64,000 nucleotides of DNA, taken from contig JAHHII010000010.1 in the NCBI GenBank assembly GCA_019358855.1, forward strand, positions 98,719-162,718. Reading direction: 5' to 3'. The translations under genes were made by a program, and so were the position numbers. The DNA is from Timaviella obliquedivisa GSE-PSE-MK23-08B. Its GTDB lineage: Bacteria > Cyanobacteriota > Cyanobacteriia > Elainellales > Elainellaceae. Position 1 is the stretch's first letter. Each line of letters starts with the position of its first letter. Positions 1 to 9,579 of the stretch are shown here, piece by piece. Below the pieces are notes generated by a model. It had not been told where the DNA came from and did no database searches. It saw only the letters and a list, made by a program, of their open reading frames with translations.

Positions 1-2729
1 GCCGCCTCATTACTGATAGCACTCGTGCTGATATTCTCTACAACTTCGTCTGTTGCTTCATTGCCATCCTGGCTAGAGTCCGCCATAGTCTCCTCTGCGG
101 CTTCCGTAAGTTCGACTGTTTCCTCCTCTGCCCCTTCCCCCGAAGACGGCACCAGAGCCACAGCCACGATCGCATCATCCTCATCTAGGCGTTGCACCCG
201 CACCCCAGTCGCCGCGCGAGACTGACGAGAAATCGCTTTGACAGCCTGACGAATAATAATCCCCCGGCTAGTCACCAGAATAATTTCATCCTCCTCACCA
301 ACCACCTGCATGGCTGCAAGCTGGTCACCTTTCTTACGGAACTTGATGGCTCGAAGCCCCAACCCTGCTCGGTTTTGCAGCCGGAACTGCGCAACTGGAA
401 CCCGCTTGCCCATGCCGCCCGTTGTAATGATCAATGCCCAAGGCCCTTGATCAGCATCGGTCACTTCCGCCGTCTCGGCTTCCCCTGCTTCAGCGATCTC
501 GGATGTTTCTACCGTCTCTAGAGCTTCTACCGCCTCCCCTTCAACTTCCTCCACCTCAGCCTCGTCGCTCTCCAACATACTGGCAATGACTTGGCTCGGC
601 AGTATATCCATACTAATGAGCTCGTCGCCCTTACGAAGCGACATTGAGCGAACGCCCCGCGTTGGTCTCCCCAAGGGACGGAGTTGCTCTTGACTGGCAC
701 GGAAGTGGATTGCCATGCCCTGGCGCGTGCTGATCATGATGCTATCTTCAACACGGGCTAGGCGTACCCAGCGAAGTTGGTCACTTTCTTCGAGAGAGAT
801 GGCAATTAAACCATTAGAACGAATATTGCTAAAGGCAGAAAGCCGGGTCTTCTTGATAAAGCCCTTCTGAGTCAGCATGACCAAGTACTCCTCGTCGGTG
901 AAGGCACTGACTGGGACAATTGATGTGATTTTTTCCTCGCGGGAGATCGGCAAAAGTTGCACAACGGGCATTCCGCGCGAGGTGCGAGAGCCGATCGGAA
1001 TTTGGTATGCCTTAACGCAGTAGGAAATGCCGCGATCGCTAAAGAACAAGACGCTGTCATGGTCGCAACAGGTGAGGAAGTGATCGACCCCATCGTCTTC
1101 CTTCATGCGCGTTCCGGCTTTGCCGCGCGTCGCCCGACTCTGTGCCTCAAACGTGCTGACGGGCATCCGCTTGATGTAACCCTGCTCAGTGATCATGATG
1201 ATCGCCTGCTCATTGGCAATCAAATCGGTATCCGACAGTTCGCCGTCTGCCCGTTCAATGATGGTGCGTCGAGGGTTTGCATAGGCAGTTCGCAGTTCGG
1301 TTAGCTCAGTTTGAATAATTTCCAAAATCCGTTCCCGCCGTGCCAAAATGTCACGCAGGTCAATGATTTTGACCATCAAATCATTGTGCTCGTGGTCAAT
1401 TTTCTCAGATTCTAGGGCAGTCAAGCGGCGAAGCTGCATTTGTAAAATTGCGTCGGCTTGAGCCTCGGAAAGGCTTTGAGAAGCGATCAGTTCTTGCTTG
1501 GCCGTAGCGGTGTCTGCCGCCCGACGAATCAAGGCAATGATGGCATCAAGATTTTGCAATGCTATTAGCAAGCCTTGGAGGATGTGATCGCGCTCTTCTG
1601 CCTTGCGTAACTCGTAGCGGGTGCGCCGGGTAATGGTTTCGATGCGGAAGTCGAGGAAGACTTCCAGGAAGCGCTTAATGCTCAAAAGCTGGGGTTCGCT
1701 GTTAACCAGCGCCAGCATATTGACCCCAAAGTTGGCTTGCAGCGGAGTTTGCTTGTACAGGTTATTGAGGACAACACGAGCATAGGCATCTCGGCGCAGT
1801 TCAATCACAACTCTCATGCCATCGCGATCGCTCTCGTCTCGAATATCAGAGATGCCTTCTAAGCGATGCTCGTTGACCATTTCCGCAATCCGCTCAATCA
1901 TTGCCGCCTTGTTAGTTTGGTAAGGCAACTCAGTGATGATGATGGCTTCTCGGTCAGGACGACCCCGCTGTTCCAGGGTTTCAATACTGGCCACGCCGCG
2001 CATGGTCACAGAGCCGCGCCCCGTGGTGTAAGCCTCTTTAATACCGCTGGTTCCCAAGATCTGCCCACCTGTCGGAAAGTCTGGACCGGGGATGTACTGC
2101 ATTAACTCCAAGTCAGTGATCTCGGGGTTGTTAATCAGTGCCACTACGCCATCTAGCAGTTCGCCCAAGTTGTGGGGCGGAATATTGGTTGCCATTCCGA
2201 CCGCAATTCCTGAGGAGCCATTCAGCAGTAGCTGAGGGATACGGGAGGGCATCACTAACGGCTCTTGTTGAGAGCCATCAAAGTTATCAGTAAAGTCAAC
2301 GGTTTCTGATTCAATGTCACGCAGTAGGGAGTTAACCGTCAGTCCCTGTAAACGACACTCGGTATATCGCATTGCTGCGGGTGGGTCGTTATCAATAGAG
2401 CCGAAGTTGCCGTGCCCGTTAATTAAGGGGTACCGCATGGAAAAATCTTGCGCCATCCGCACCAGGGCATCATAAACGGCAGTATCGCCGTGAGGATGGT
2501 ACTTACCCAGCACTTCCCCGACCACACGGGCGCATTTTCTGAAGGGGCGATCGTGGGTTAAGCCTAGCTCGTGCATGGCATACAAAATGCGACGGTGAAC
2601 TGGCTTAAGACCATCCCTCGCATCGGGCAATGCTCTGCCTACAATGACGCTCATGGCGTATTCTAGGTAAGACCGAGACATTTCGATGCGCAGATCTGTA
2701 GGGACAATCCGCTCTTGGGGAATGCTCAT
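1..2729 (-). CDS. gyrA: DNA gyrase subunit A (3' end cut by window)
   Basis: This is the ATPase-independent subunit of gyrase, which breaks and rejoins DNA during negative supercoiling. The minus-strand frame opens with [13 protein letters not shown] and stays open for 909 codons to the window edge, so the stop lies outside. The winged-helix/tower core is present, with the catalytic tyrosine in RYTECR at about residue 122 and the HPHGD motif of the quinolone pocket, where Thr occupies the Ser83-equivalent position. The C-terminal beta-pinwheel repeats follow. Two acidic stretches stand out: residues about 720-760 inside the pinwheel, and the tail after about 845. The protein is longer than the usual 820-870 residues. 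It is divergent from the deacetylase gene at 2949. Identification as GyrA rather than ParC is by overall similarity. Confidence 0.95.
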   Translation of the reverse strand, partial: MSIPQERIVPTDLRIEMSRSYLEYAMSVIVGRALPDARDGLKPVHRRILYAMHELGLTHDRPFRKCARVVGEVLGKYHPHGDTAVYDALVRMAQDFSMRYPLINGHGNFGSIDNDPPAAMRYTECRLQGLTVNSLLRDIESETVDFTDNFDGSQQEPLVMPSRIPQLLLNGSSGIAVGMATNIPPHNLGELLDGVVALINNPEITDLELMQYIPGPDFPTGGQILGTSGIKEAYTTGRGSVTMRGVASIETLEQRGRPDREAIIITELPYQTNKAAMIERIAEMVNEHRLEGISDIRDESDRDGMRVVIELRRDAYARVVLNNLYKQTPLQANFGVNMLALVNSEPQLLSIKRFLEVFLDFRIETITRRTRYELRKAEERDHILQGLLIALQNLDAIIALIRRAADTATAKQELIASQSLSEAQADAILQMQLRRLTALESEKIDHEHNDLMVKIIDLRDILARRERILEIIQTELTELRTAYANPRRTIIERADGELSDTDLIANEQAIIMITEQGYIKRMPVSTFEAQSRATRGKAGTRMKEDDGVDHFLTCCDHDSVLFFSDRGISYCVKAYQIPIGSRTSRGMPVVQLLPISREEKITSIVPVSAFTDEEYLVMLTQKGFIKKTRLSAFSNIRSNGLIAISLEESDQLRWVRLARVEDSIMISTRQGMAIHFRASQEQLRPLGRPTRGVRSMSLRKGDELISMDILPSQVIASMLESDEAEVEEVEGEAVEALETVETSEIAEAGEAETAEVTDADQGPWALIITTGGMGKRVPVAQFRLQNRAGLGLRAIKFRKKGDQLAAMQVVGEEDEIILVTSRGIIIRQAVKAISRQSRAATGVRVQRLDEDDAIVAVALVPSSGEGAEEETVELTEAAEETMADSSQDGNEATDEVVENISTSAISNEA

Positions 2730-2948
2730 AAGTTAAAAACTCCAAAGACTTTCGCGTTTAGCAGCAATGTGAAAAGCAATAATTTAGCGGGTTTTTACCA
2801 GGACAATAGCAGGATATCTGCTGCTAATTTGCTTTGAAATAATAGCATATTTTTGGGGTTGCTGAGGTAAAGCGTGTAGCTTTAAGCACCTGGGTTAGAC
2901 GAGTTTAATCAACGGTAAAATAGAGTCGCTCGATCGCTTTACTCGCCT

Positions 2949-3878
2949 ATGATTTCCATCATTTACTCTGACCAGTTTCTAGCGCATCAAACAGGTGCTT
3001 ACCACCCTGAAAGTCCGGGGCGATTGACGGCAATTACCCAAGCCCTTCGCGCTGCACCTTGGGCAGATCAACTGGACTGGCGATCGCCCGCGCCCATCGA
3101 CCAACAGGGCGATCGTTTGATGGATGCAATTCATGCAGTTCATCCTAGTCGCTATGTCGAAGCCGTTCGGGAGGTTGCCAAGGCTGGTGGGGGGCATATC
3201 GATCCAGATACGCCTGTTTCTGCTGCTAGCTATGATGTGGCGTTGCTAGCAGTGAGCGCCTGGCTGGATGGAGTCGATCGCGTTTTAGAAACGGGTGAGC
3301 CTGCCTTTGCACTAACCCGACCGCCAGGGCATCATGCGTTACCCACAAAAGGCATGGGCTTCTGTATTTTTTCCAATGCAGCGATCGCGGCTTATTACGC
3401 CTTGAAGCAACCCGGAGTTACACGAGTCGCAATTTTAGATTGGGATGTACACCATGGGAATGGCACCCAGGCGATCGTGGAGAAAAATCCCCAGATTATT
3501 TTTTGCTCCTTACACGAGTTTCCCCAATATCCGGGCACAGGCACTACTGAAGAGCGCGGCAAATTTGATAACGTCTTAAATTTTCCCATGCAGGCAGGCA
3601 GCACGTTAGCGGACTATCAACCGCTGTTTGCAGAAAAAATCCTGCCGTTTCTCCAACAATTTCAGCCCGACCTGCTGATCGTAAGCGCTGGATACGATGC
3701 CAATCAGGCTGATCCCCTTGCCTCAATTTCATTACGCTCCGAGGATTATGGCGTGTTAACTCACGACTGCTTACAGGTCACTCAGCGAGTGCTTTTTGGG
3801 CTAGAAGGAGGCTACGATTTCACAGCTTTGGCTCAGTCGGTAGTGGCTACAGTCAAGGCAACCTTAAAGCAACACTAA
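2949..3878 (+). CDS. histone deacetylase-family (AcuC-like) deacetylase
   Basis: This 309-residue enzyme belongs to the arginase/deacetylase fold family that removes acetyl groups from lysines or small amines with a catalytic zinc ion. Visible motifs are the His pair in PPGHHA (about 126-130), the DWDVHHGNGT block (164-173) with zinc ligands Asp166 and His168, Asp255 in the GYDANQADPL block, and LEGGYD near the C-terminus. The full active site is therefore present. Bacterial members include AcuC and polyamine or acetoin-related deacetylases; the substrate here cannot be told from sequence. The gene stands alone between gyrA (divergent) and tpiA (same strand, 87 bases downstream). Confidence 0.88.
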   Translation: MISIIYSDQFLAHQTGAYHPESPGRLTAITQALRAAPWADQLDWRSPAPIDQQGDRLMDAIHAVHPSRYVEAVREVAKAGGGHIDPDTPVSAASYDVALLAVSAWLDGVDRVLETGEPAFALTRPPGHHALPTKGMGFCIFSNAAIAAYYALKQPGVTRVAILDWDVHHGNGTQAIVEKNPQIIFCSLHEFPQYPGTGTTEERGKFDNVLNFPMQAGSTLADYQPLFAEKILPFLQQFQPDLLIVSAGYDANQADPLASISLRSEDYGVLTHDCLQVTQRVLFGLEGGYDFTALAQSVVATVKATLKQH

Positions 3879-3965
3879 AGCGTAACTGAGCCTGATTTAA
3901 AAAAATTCTCCTCAACGCCGTAAACTGATTAAAGTTCGTTTCGTAGCTCAGAGTCAGGTAATCCC

Positions 3966-4700
3966 GTGCGCAAGGTTATTATTGCTGGCAATTGGAAAAT
4001 GTATAAAACTCAAGCAGAAGCACTAGAGTTTTTGCAAGGTTTTTTAGATCAAGTTTCAGAAACGCCCGAAGATCGGGAAGTGGTATTATGCGTGCCGTTT
4101 ACAATTTTGAGCACGCTATCTCGAAATCTGCATGGCTCTCGCATTCAGGTGGGGGCACAGAATGTTCATTGGGAACCCGCAGGGGCATATACGGGCGAAA
4201 TTTCTGCACCCATGCTGACTGAACTCAACGTGCGTTATGTCGTGGTTGGGCATAGTGAACGACGGCAATATTTTGGTGAAACCGATGCGACGGTAAATCT
4301 ACGATTGAAGGCAGCCCAACAGTACGGTTTAACCCCCATTCTTTGCGTCGGCGAAACTAAGCAACAGAGGGATGCAGGGCAGGCAGAAGTAGTCATTGCG
4401 AATCAGTTAGAAAAAGATTTAGTAGAGGTGGATCAGCAGAAGTTAGTGATTGCCTATGAGCCGATCTGGGCGATCGGGACGGGTGACACTTGTGAAGCCG
4501 GTGAAGCAAATCGGATTATCAGCCTGATTCGCAGCAAGCTCAGCAATCCGCAGGTCACGATTCAGTATGGTGGGTCGGTGAAGCCAAACAATGTAGATGA
4601 GATTATGGCACAACCCGAAATTGATGGGGCGTTAGTCGGTGGAGCCAGTTTAGAGCCTCAAGATTTTTCTCGAATTGTGAACTATCAACAACGCTTCTAG
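3966..4700 (+). CDS. tpiA: triosephosphate isomerase
   Basis: It interconverts dihydroxyacetone phosphate and glyceraldehyde 3-phosphate in the Calvin cycle and glycolysis. The protein is 244 residues, normal for the family, and starts at GTG: the family's N-terminal AGNWKMYK begins eight residues in, and no ATG fits. The substrate-binding Asn9 and Lys11, catalytic His in VGHSERR (about 95), catalytic Glu in [11 protein letters not shown] (about 165) and the phosphate-binding GGSVKP and GGASLE loops are all visible. It is cytosolic. Confidence 0.97.
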   Translation: MRKVIIAGNWKMYKTQAEALEFLQGFLDQVSETPEDREVVLCVPFTILSTLSRNLHGSRIQVGAQNVHWEPAGAYTGEISAPMLTELNVRYVVVGHSERRQYFGETDATVNLRLKAAQQYGLTPILCVGETKQQRDAGQAEVVIANQLEKDLVEVDQQKLVIAYEPIWAIGTGDTCEAGEANRIISLIRSKLSNPQVTIQYGGSVKPNNVDEIMAQPEIDGALVGGASLEPQDFSRIVNYQQRF

Positions 4701-4842
4701 AAAAATCAACAGGAAGGTTTCAAAAAAGATCAGGAATGTGTTTTCTCTTTTGTCATCGTGGGTATGATTGGAGCGATCATTCGATCGACTGCGCCGTTAC
4801 CGCCAGAGTCGCAGCCTCAGCCTAAATCGGGTCTTTAAAGTC

Positions 4843-5559
4843 GTGCAAACCTCCTTTCTTTCCGAATCAAGTCACCCGCTCATTAGCGTCTTGAACCATT
4901 GTAGCGATCAAGATTTGCTGACTTTGTTTCAACGCCACCCCGATCAGGGTCAGTATTTTGTGATGATCTTCTGTCGTTATAGTCCGATCGTCCACACGTT
5001 GATTAGACACTCGGTGCGATCGCCCGTTCAAGCCGATTATTTGGTTGCCACAACCTGGCGGCATATTTTCAATGAACTGGGCGGTTTAGACCTACGCGAT
5101 GGCTTGCCTGCTGGCGCTCCTCCGACAACGTTGCAAAATTGGCTCATCAATATGACGGCTGCTTGCATTAATCGGGTAGAATTGCCGCCCGTAGAGTCCA
5201 TTCAGTATTCGCTTCAGGCTACCTCGCCGCCGCTATGGTGCTATGTGGAGCGATCGCTCGACCAGTTAGAGCCATTGCAACGCTTGATCATTCTGATGGC
5301 GCAAACCTTCCACTGGAGCGAAACCCGTATTTCTGCATACCTTCAGGCAGAGGGTGAGTTTTTATCTCCGGTTGAGGTAAAACAGGCATTAGCTGAGGCG
5401 TACTACCAGCTTGAAAGAGTTCTGCCGGAAGACATCAGCGAGATTTATCTGGATCAATTGCCTCGTCGCTCTGACTCTACTGAAGGAAGCGATCGAGATG
5501 AACACGACGAAGACTTGTTTGATCTAGCGGCATTGGGATTAGAGCAGCAATCGAGATAG
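4843..5559 (+). CDS. conserved cyanobacterial protein with sigma-70-like helices
   Basis: I do not know a function. The N-terminal half (LLTLFQRH, then FCRYSPIVHTLIR, then a YLVATTWRHIF helix) resembles the region-2 helices of sigma-70/ECF factors, and a later segment (LQRLIILMAQTFHWSETRISAYL) resembles a sigma region-4 helix-turn-helix. The acidic C-terminal tail (SDRDEHDEDLFDL) is unlike a sigma factor. The frame is open from a TTG at 4768, but the stretch before GTG 4843 looks like spacer with clustered CGATCG words, so GTG 4843 (238 residues) is preferred. Neither start has a clear Shine-Dalgarno. It ends 29 bases from a convergent gene. Confidence 0.6.
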   Translation: MQTSFLSESSHPLISVLNHCSDQDLLTLFQRHPDQGQYFVMIFCRYSPIVHTLIRHSVRSPVQADYLVATTWRHIFNELGGLDLRDGLPAGAPPTTLQNWLINMTAACINRVELPPVESIQYSLQATSPPLWCYVERSLDQLEPLQRLIILMAQTFHWSETRISAYLQAEGEFLSPVEVKQALAEAYYQLERVLPEDISEIYLDQLPRRSDSTEGSDRDEHDEDLFDLAALGLEQQSR

Positions 5560-5588
5560 GGGCGTAAAAGCTCTAGTGAATTTTTTGC

Positions 5589-6002
5589 TTACGAACCGGG
5601 CTTATCGCCTTGCTCTAAGCGAAGTTTGGTATCTTTTTCAAACCAATTAATGACTTGAGCCGTGGTGAGATTGGCGATCGCTCCACTTTCCTCGTCTGCT
5701 GCAATGCGCTGTAAGGGCTTCAGCGACGACATCACCAGTTGCGTAAAAAACATCTGAAATGATTCTTTATCTTCCACTTCTATGGAAATGCTTTCATCTT
5801 GCTCGACCCAGGCTAAAACCTGCTGGGGAGAAGTTTCCTCGATCGATTGATCGCTTTCTTGAGCAATTTTTTTAAGCGATCGGAGGGAATAGAGAGCAAT
5901 ACGTGTGAGGAAGCGATCGCGGGAAGTCATCAAGGCTTTATCAACCTCAGCCGCTTCATCCACGGTAAGAAACCCTGTCATAATCTCTTGAAAATCAGTC
6001 AT
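5589..6002 (-). CDS. conserved cyanobacterial hypothetical protein, 137 residues
   Basis: Unrecognised soluble protein. It appears to hold two related helical halves: a 'SLRSLKKIAQESDQS..QVLAWVEQD' segment (about 39-70) is echoed by a 'SLKPLQRIAADEESG..QVINWFEKD' segment (about 93-125), which suggests an internal duplication. There are no Cys residues, membrane segments or signal peptide. It lies downstream of sufR on the same strand with a 37-base gap, so it could be read through from the sufR promoter. Its role in iron-sulfur metabolism is untested. Confidence 0.6.
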   Translation of the reverse strand: MTDFQEIMTGFLTVDEAAEVDKALMTSRDRFLTRIALYSLRSLKKIAQESDQSIEETSPQQVLAWVEQDESISIEVEDKESFQMFFTQLVMSSLKPLQRIAADEESGAIANLTTAQVINWFEKDTKLRLEQGDKPGS

Positions 6003-6039
6003 CTTTTTATATAATTACTCAAGATATAAAATTCAAAAT

Positions 6040-6675
6040 TTACTTCGGCTGCACCAAATATCCACACCGATGTTCGCCTCCCGCCAGCCAGTGAGTCCGC
6101 TCAACTTTACAGTCTTGGAGCGCCAACTCAAACATTTCTAGCTCGTTGCCACAAACACTAGGAAAAGATTCAACAATTTGGGAAATTGCACAGTTGTATT
6201 CCGTAATCACAAAGGAATCGATCGCATCGGCAGTAGAGTGCCATTCTGCCATATAGCCTTCGGTTTTGCGGATTTCGACCAAGTTTGCCACTCGTTCTTG
6301 CAAAGAGCCGCTGCCCAACCGCTGCCGATATTCTAGGGCTTTGCGCACCCACTGTTTACGCAGGAGATTGCTAACTTGATCCTTGCCAACGGTTTCTGCC
6401 AAGGTGTCGAGCAAATCGAGGGCGAAGTCGTCGTAGCGATCGGGCAGGCGATCGCGCCCTTCTCGGCTTAACTTGTAAGCATAGTTAGGACGACCCATGC
6501 CCACCGCCACCGATTGATGCTCAATCAGCCCTTCCTCTTCAAGATTCTTTAAGTGCCGACGAATTGCTTGCGGACTAATGCCCAAACTGTCCGATAGCGC
6601 CTGAGCCGTCGTCTCGCCCTGCCTTAATAGATGATTCAGAATATCTTGCTTAGTCGGCTGCTGTGTGGCTGTCAT
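6040..6675 (-). CDS. sufR: iron-sulfur cluster biogenesis repressor SufR
   Basis: This DNA-binding repressor of the suf operon senses Fe-S sufficiency through its own cluster. The 211-residue protein has an N-terminal DeoR/ArsR-like winged helix (about 8-68, recognition helix around SPQAIRRHLKNLEEEGL) and a C-terminal region with four cysteines at 162, 175, 189 and 204, matching the cluster-binding pattern of cyanobacterial SufR. It is transcribed divergently from ftrC-sufBCDS, the standard place for this regulator, and two matching operators lie in the shared 205-base intergenic region. It is likely autoregulated. Confidence 0.95.
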   Translation of the reverse strand: MTATQQPTKQDILNHLLRQGETTAQALSDSLGISPQAIRRHLKNLEEEGLIEHQSVAVGMGRPNYAYKLSREGRDRLPDRYDDFALDLLDTLAETVGKDQVSNLLRKQWVRKALEYRQRLGSGSLQERVANLVEIRKTEGYMAEWHSTADAIDSFVITEYNCAISQIVESFPSVCGNELEMFELALQDCKVERTHWLAGGEHRCGYLVQPK

Positions 6676-6789
6676 CTTTTCTCCCGAAACCCCTTAACCC
6701 AATCTGTGTCTGTCGATTTTCCCGAAAGTGTCAGAGATACTGCCAAAAAACTTTATGCTGAAAAGCTGGAAGTCAAAACTTGACTTTAA

Positions 6790-6803
6790 CAACTCTTTTG
6801 TTG
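6790..6803. promoter_or_regulatory. SufR operator, distal copy (CAAC-N6-GTTG)
   Basis: Perfect inverted repeat CAAC-TCTTTT-GTTG, the sequence form reported for SufR binding sites in Synechocystis. It lies 115 bases upstream of the sufR start and 37 bases (centre to centre) from the second copy. It may serve sufR autoregulation. Confidence 0.8.
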
Positions 6804-6826
6804 CTAAACTACATCTATGGGTTAAG

Positions 6827-6840
6827 CAACACTAAAGTTG
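6827..6840. promoter_or_regulatory. SufR operator, proximal copy (CAAC-N6-GTTG)
   Basis: Perfect inverted repeat CAAC-ACTAAA-GTTG. A TATAAA hexamer at 6848-6853 lies just downstream and is a candidate -10 for the ftrC-suf transcript, so a bound repressor would sit between the -35 and -10 elements. The start of ftrC is 41 bases further on. Confidence 0.85.
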
Positions 6841-6880
6841 TTTTAATTATAAAAGCTATTCTACTCCCCGACTCATCGCC

Positions 6881-7237
6881 ATGAACCCAAACCCCAGTCA
6901 AGGTAGCGACAAAAGCCTGGAAGCCATGCGGCATTTTTCTGAAACCTATGCTCAGCGCACAGGCACCTACTTTTGTGTTGATCCTAGTGTGACGGCTGTC
7001 GTGATTGAAGGTCTTGCTAAACATAAAGATGACCTTGGCGCGCCTCTTTGTCCTTGTCGCCACTATGAAGATAAACAGGCGGAAGCCTCTGCTGCCTACT
7101 GGAACTGTCCCTGCGTCCCCATGCGTGAGCGCAAAGAGTGTCACTGTATGCTGTTCCTCACTCCTGACAACGATTTTGCAGGCGAACAACAGCACATTAC
7201 CTTCGATGATATTCGCGCGGTCACCAATCAAACCTAG
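6881..7237 (+). CDS. ftrC: ferredoxin-thioredoxin reductase catalytic (beta) subunit
   Basis: It passes electrons from photoreduced ferredoxin to thioredoxin through a [4Fe-4S] cluster and a redox disulfide. The 118-residue protein has the diagnostic Cys pairs: CPC at 57-59, CPC at 76-78 and CHC at 87-89. By homology to the Synechocystis enzyme, Cys59 and Cys89 form the active disulfide, and Cys57, 76, 78 and 87 hold the cluster. It is the first gene after the SufR operators and sits 42 bases before sufB on the same strand, so it is probably the first cistron of the suf transcript. The variable subunit gene (ftrV) is not in this window. Confidence 0.96.
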   Translation: MNPNPSQGSDKSLEAMRHFSETYAQRTGTYFCVDPSVTAVVIEGLAKHKDDLGAPLCPCRHYEDKQAEASAAYWNCPCVPMRERKECHCMLFLTPDNDFAGEQQHITFDDIRAVTNQT

Positions 7238-7279
7238 CCCTTTATTAGCCTAATCCTTCTTTGTCTTGAGAGAGCACCC

Positions 7280-8719
7280 ATGACCACGACCACGGTTAAG
7301 TCCCTTGTCAATCAGCCTTATAAGTATGGTTTTGTCACCGATATTGAATCTGAATCGATTCCTGCTGGGTTAAGCGAGGATGTCGTTCGGCTGATTTCGG
7401 CTAAGAAAGAAGAGCCGGAATTCATGTTGGAGTTTCGCCTGAAGGCTTATCGGCAGTGGTTGAAGATGACTGAGCCGAATTGGGCTGAAGTAGGGTATCC
7501 GGCGATCGACTATCAAAAAATTGTTTATTACTCCGCTCCCAAAAAGAAAGAGAAGCTTGGCAGCCTGGATGAAGTTGACCCAACCTTGCTAGAAACGTTT
7601 GAGAAGTTAGGAATTTCTCTTTCTGAGCAGAAGCGTCTTTCTAACGTCGCAGTCGATGCCATCTTTGACAGCGTTTCTGTGGCAACTACGTTCAAAGACA
7701 AGTTAGCAGAACAGGGCGTGATTTTCTGCTCCATCTCCGAAGCGCTCCAAAAGCATCCTGACCTAGTGCAGAAGTATCTGGGTAGCGTTGTGCCAGCGGG
7801 TGACAACTTCTTTGCGGCGCTGAATGCGGCGGTGTTCAGCGATGGCTCTTTCGTTTACATTCCCAAGAACACGAAGTGTCCAATGGAGCTATCTACCTAT
7901 TTCCGCATCAACAACGGCGATTCGGGGCAGTTCGAGCGGACATTGATTGTGGCTGAAGAAGGAAGTTCGGTCAGCTACCTCGAAGGTTGCACTGCGCCCA
8001 TGTTTGACACCAATCAGCTTCATGCGGCGGTGGTTGAACTGGTGGCGTTGGACAATGCTGATATCAAATACTCCACAGTGCAAAACTGGTACGCGGGCGA
8101 CGAAAACGGCAAAGGTGGTATTTATAACTTTGTGACCAAGCGGGGTTTGTGCCAAGGCGTAAATTCCAAGATTTCTTGGACGCAGGTGGAAACAGGTTCG
8201 GCGATTACCTGGAAGTATCCTAGCTGTGTGTTGGTGGGCGATCGCTCAGTCGGTGAATTTTATTCAGTAGCGCTGACCAATCACCGTCAGCAGGCAGACA
8301 CCGGCACCAAAATGATTCACGTTGGCAAGAATACGCGCAGCACGATTATTTCTAAGGGAATTTCGGCGGGACGTTCTGAAAATAGCTATCGGGGTTTGGT
8401 GAAAATGGGCCCCAAAGCGGCAGGTGCCCGCAACTATTCTCAGTGTGACTCCATGCTGATTGGCGATAACGCTGGAGCCAATACCTTCCCATATATCCAG
8501 GTGCAGAATAATACTGCCAAGGTAGAACACGAAGCCTCGACCTCCAAAATTGGAGAAGACCAACTGTTTTACTTTAGCCAGCGGGGAATTTCTTCTGAAG
8601 ACGCAATTTCGATGATGATTAGCGGCTTTTGTAAGGATGTGTTTAACCAGTTGCCAATGGAATTTGCAGTGGAAGCCGATCGCCTTTTAAGCCTGAAGCT
8701 AGAAGGTAGTGTGGGCTAA
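7280..8719 (+). CDS. sufB: Fe-S cluster assembly scaffold SufB
   Basis: Core subunit of the SufBCD scaffold that builds Fe-S clusters in the cytosol. At 479 residues it has the usual length, and its beta-helix core ends with the conserved motifs [19 protein letters not shown] and [15 protein letters not shown]. It follows ftrC by 42 bases and precedes sufC by 68 bases. Regulation by SufR is inferred from the operators upstream of ftrC. Confidence 0.97.
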   Translation: MTTTTVKSLVNQPYKYGFVTDIESESIPAGLSEDVVRLISAKKEEPEFMLEFRLKAYRQWLKMTEPNWAEVGYPAIDYQKIVYYSAPKKKEKLGSLDEVDPTLLETFEKLGISLSEQKRLSNVAVDAIFDSVSVATTFKDKLAEQGVIFCSISEALQKHPDLVQKYLGSVVPAGDNFFAALNAAVFSDGSFVYIPKNTKCPMELSTYFRINNGDSGQFERTLIVAEEGSSVSYLEGCTAPMFDTNQLHAAVVELVALDNADIKYSTVQNWYAGDENGKGGIYNFVTKRGLCQGVNSKISWTQVETGSAITWKYPSCVLVGDRSVGEFYSVALTNHRQQADTGTKMIHVGKNTRSTIISKGISAGRSENSYRGLVKMGPKAAGARNYSQCDSMLIGDNAGANTFPYIQVQNNTAKVEHEASTSKIGEDQLFYFSQRGISSEDAISMMISGFCKDVFNQLPMEFAVEADRLLSLKLEGSVG

Positions 8720-8787
8720 GTTAGACTGCCCCTCAATCTCAAAAAGCTTTTTATCGCCCAAATGTTGCTGAAGTAAGTGGTGTTTCC

Positions 8788-9579
8788 ATGATTGTTGAGA
8801 ACAGCGAAGTTATTTTATTGGTCAAAAATTTGACTGCGAGCGTTGATGGCACGCCCATTTTGAAAGGGTTAAACCTGGAGATTAAGGCGGGCGAAATTCA
8901 TGCCATTATGGGCCCTAATGGTTCTGGGAAAAGCACTTTTTCTAAAGTATTGGCAGGACATCCGGCATACGAAGTGACGGGCGGTGAGGTGCTGTACCAA
9001 GGGCAAAACTTGTTTGATATGGAGCCGGAAGTGCGATCGCGCTCTGGTCTCTTTCTGGCGTTTCAGTACCCGCTAGAAATTCCAGGCGTGAGTAATGTAG
9101 ATTTCTTGCGAGTCGCATACAACTCTAAGCGCAAGCATGATGGATTAGAAGAGCTAGATGCCTTCGACTTTGATGACTTGGTGCAGCAGAAGTTAGAAGT
9201 CGTGAAAATGAAGCCGGAATTCCTCAGCCGCAGCGTTAACGAGGGCTTTTCGGGCGGCGAAAAGAAGCGCAACGAAATCCTGCAAATGGCAATGCTGGAG
9301 CCAAAGCTTGCAATTTTAGATGAAACCGATTCAGGCTTAGATATCGATGCCCTCAGAATTGTAGCTGGCGGGGTCAATCAACTTTCTCAACCCGATAATG
9401 CAACGCTATTAATTACTCACTATCAACGCTTGCTAGATTATATCGTGCCAGATTTTGTGCATGTCATGGAAGGAGGGCGGATTCTAACTACGGGCGGCAA
9501 AGAGTTGGCGTTTGAGTTAGAAGAACGGGGCTATGAATGGGTGCGGGAAGACGAAGTCGCGGAGGTATCGGCGCGATGA
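8788..9579 (+). CDS. sufC: Fe-S assembly ATPase SufC
   Basis: ABC-type ATPase of the SufBCD complex, soluble rather than a transporter component. Visible motifs: Walker [10 protein letters not shown] (about 42-50), Q-loop FQYP, ABC signature FSGGEKKR, Walker [13 protein letters not shown] and the switch His in [10 protein letters not shown]. Length is 263 residues. The stop codon overlaps the sufD start as ATGA, so the two are probably translationally coupled. Confidence 0.97.
   Translation: MIVENSEVILLVKNLTASVDGTPILKGLNLEIKAGEIHAIMGPNGSGKSTFSKVLAGHPAYEVTGGEVLYQGQNLFDMEPEVRSRSGLFLAFQYPLEIPGVSNVDFLRVAYNSKRKHDGLEELDAFDFDDLVQQKLEVVKMKPEFLSRSVNEGFSGGEKKRNEILQMAMLEPKLAILDETDSGLDIDALRIVAGGVNQLSQPDNATLLITHYQRLLDYIVPDFVHVMEGGRILTTGGKELAFELEERGYEWVREDEVAEVSAR

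Noticed and set aside
957..1304. 115-codon + strand open frame inside gyrA
   Set aside because: Antisense shadow of a well-conserved gyrA coding frame.
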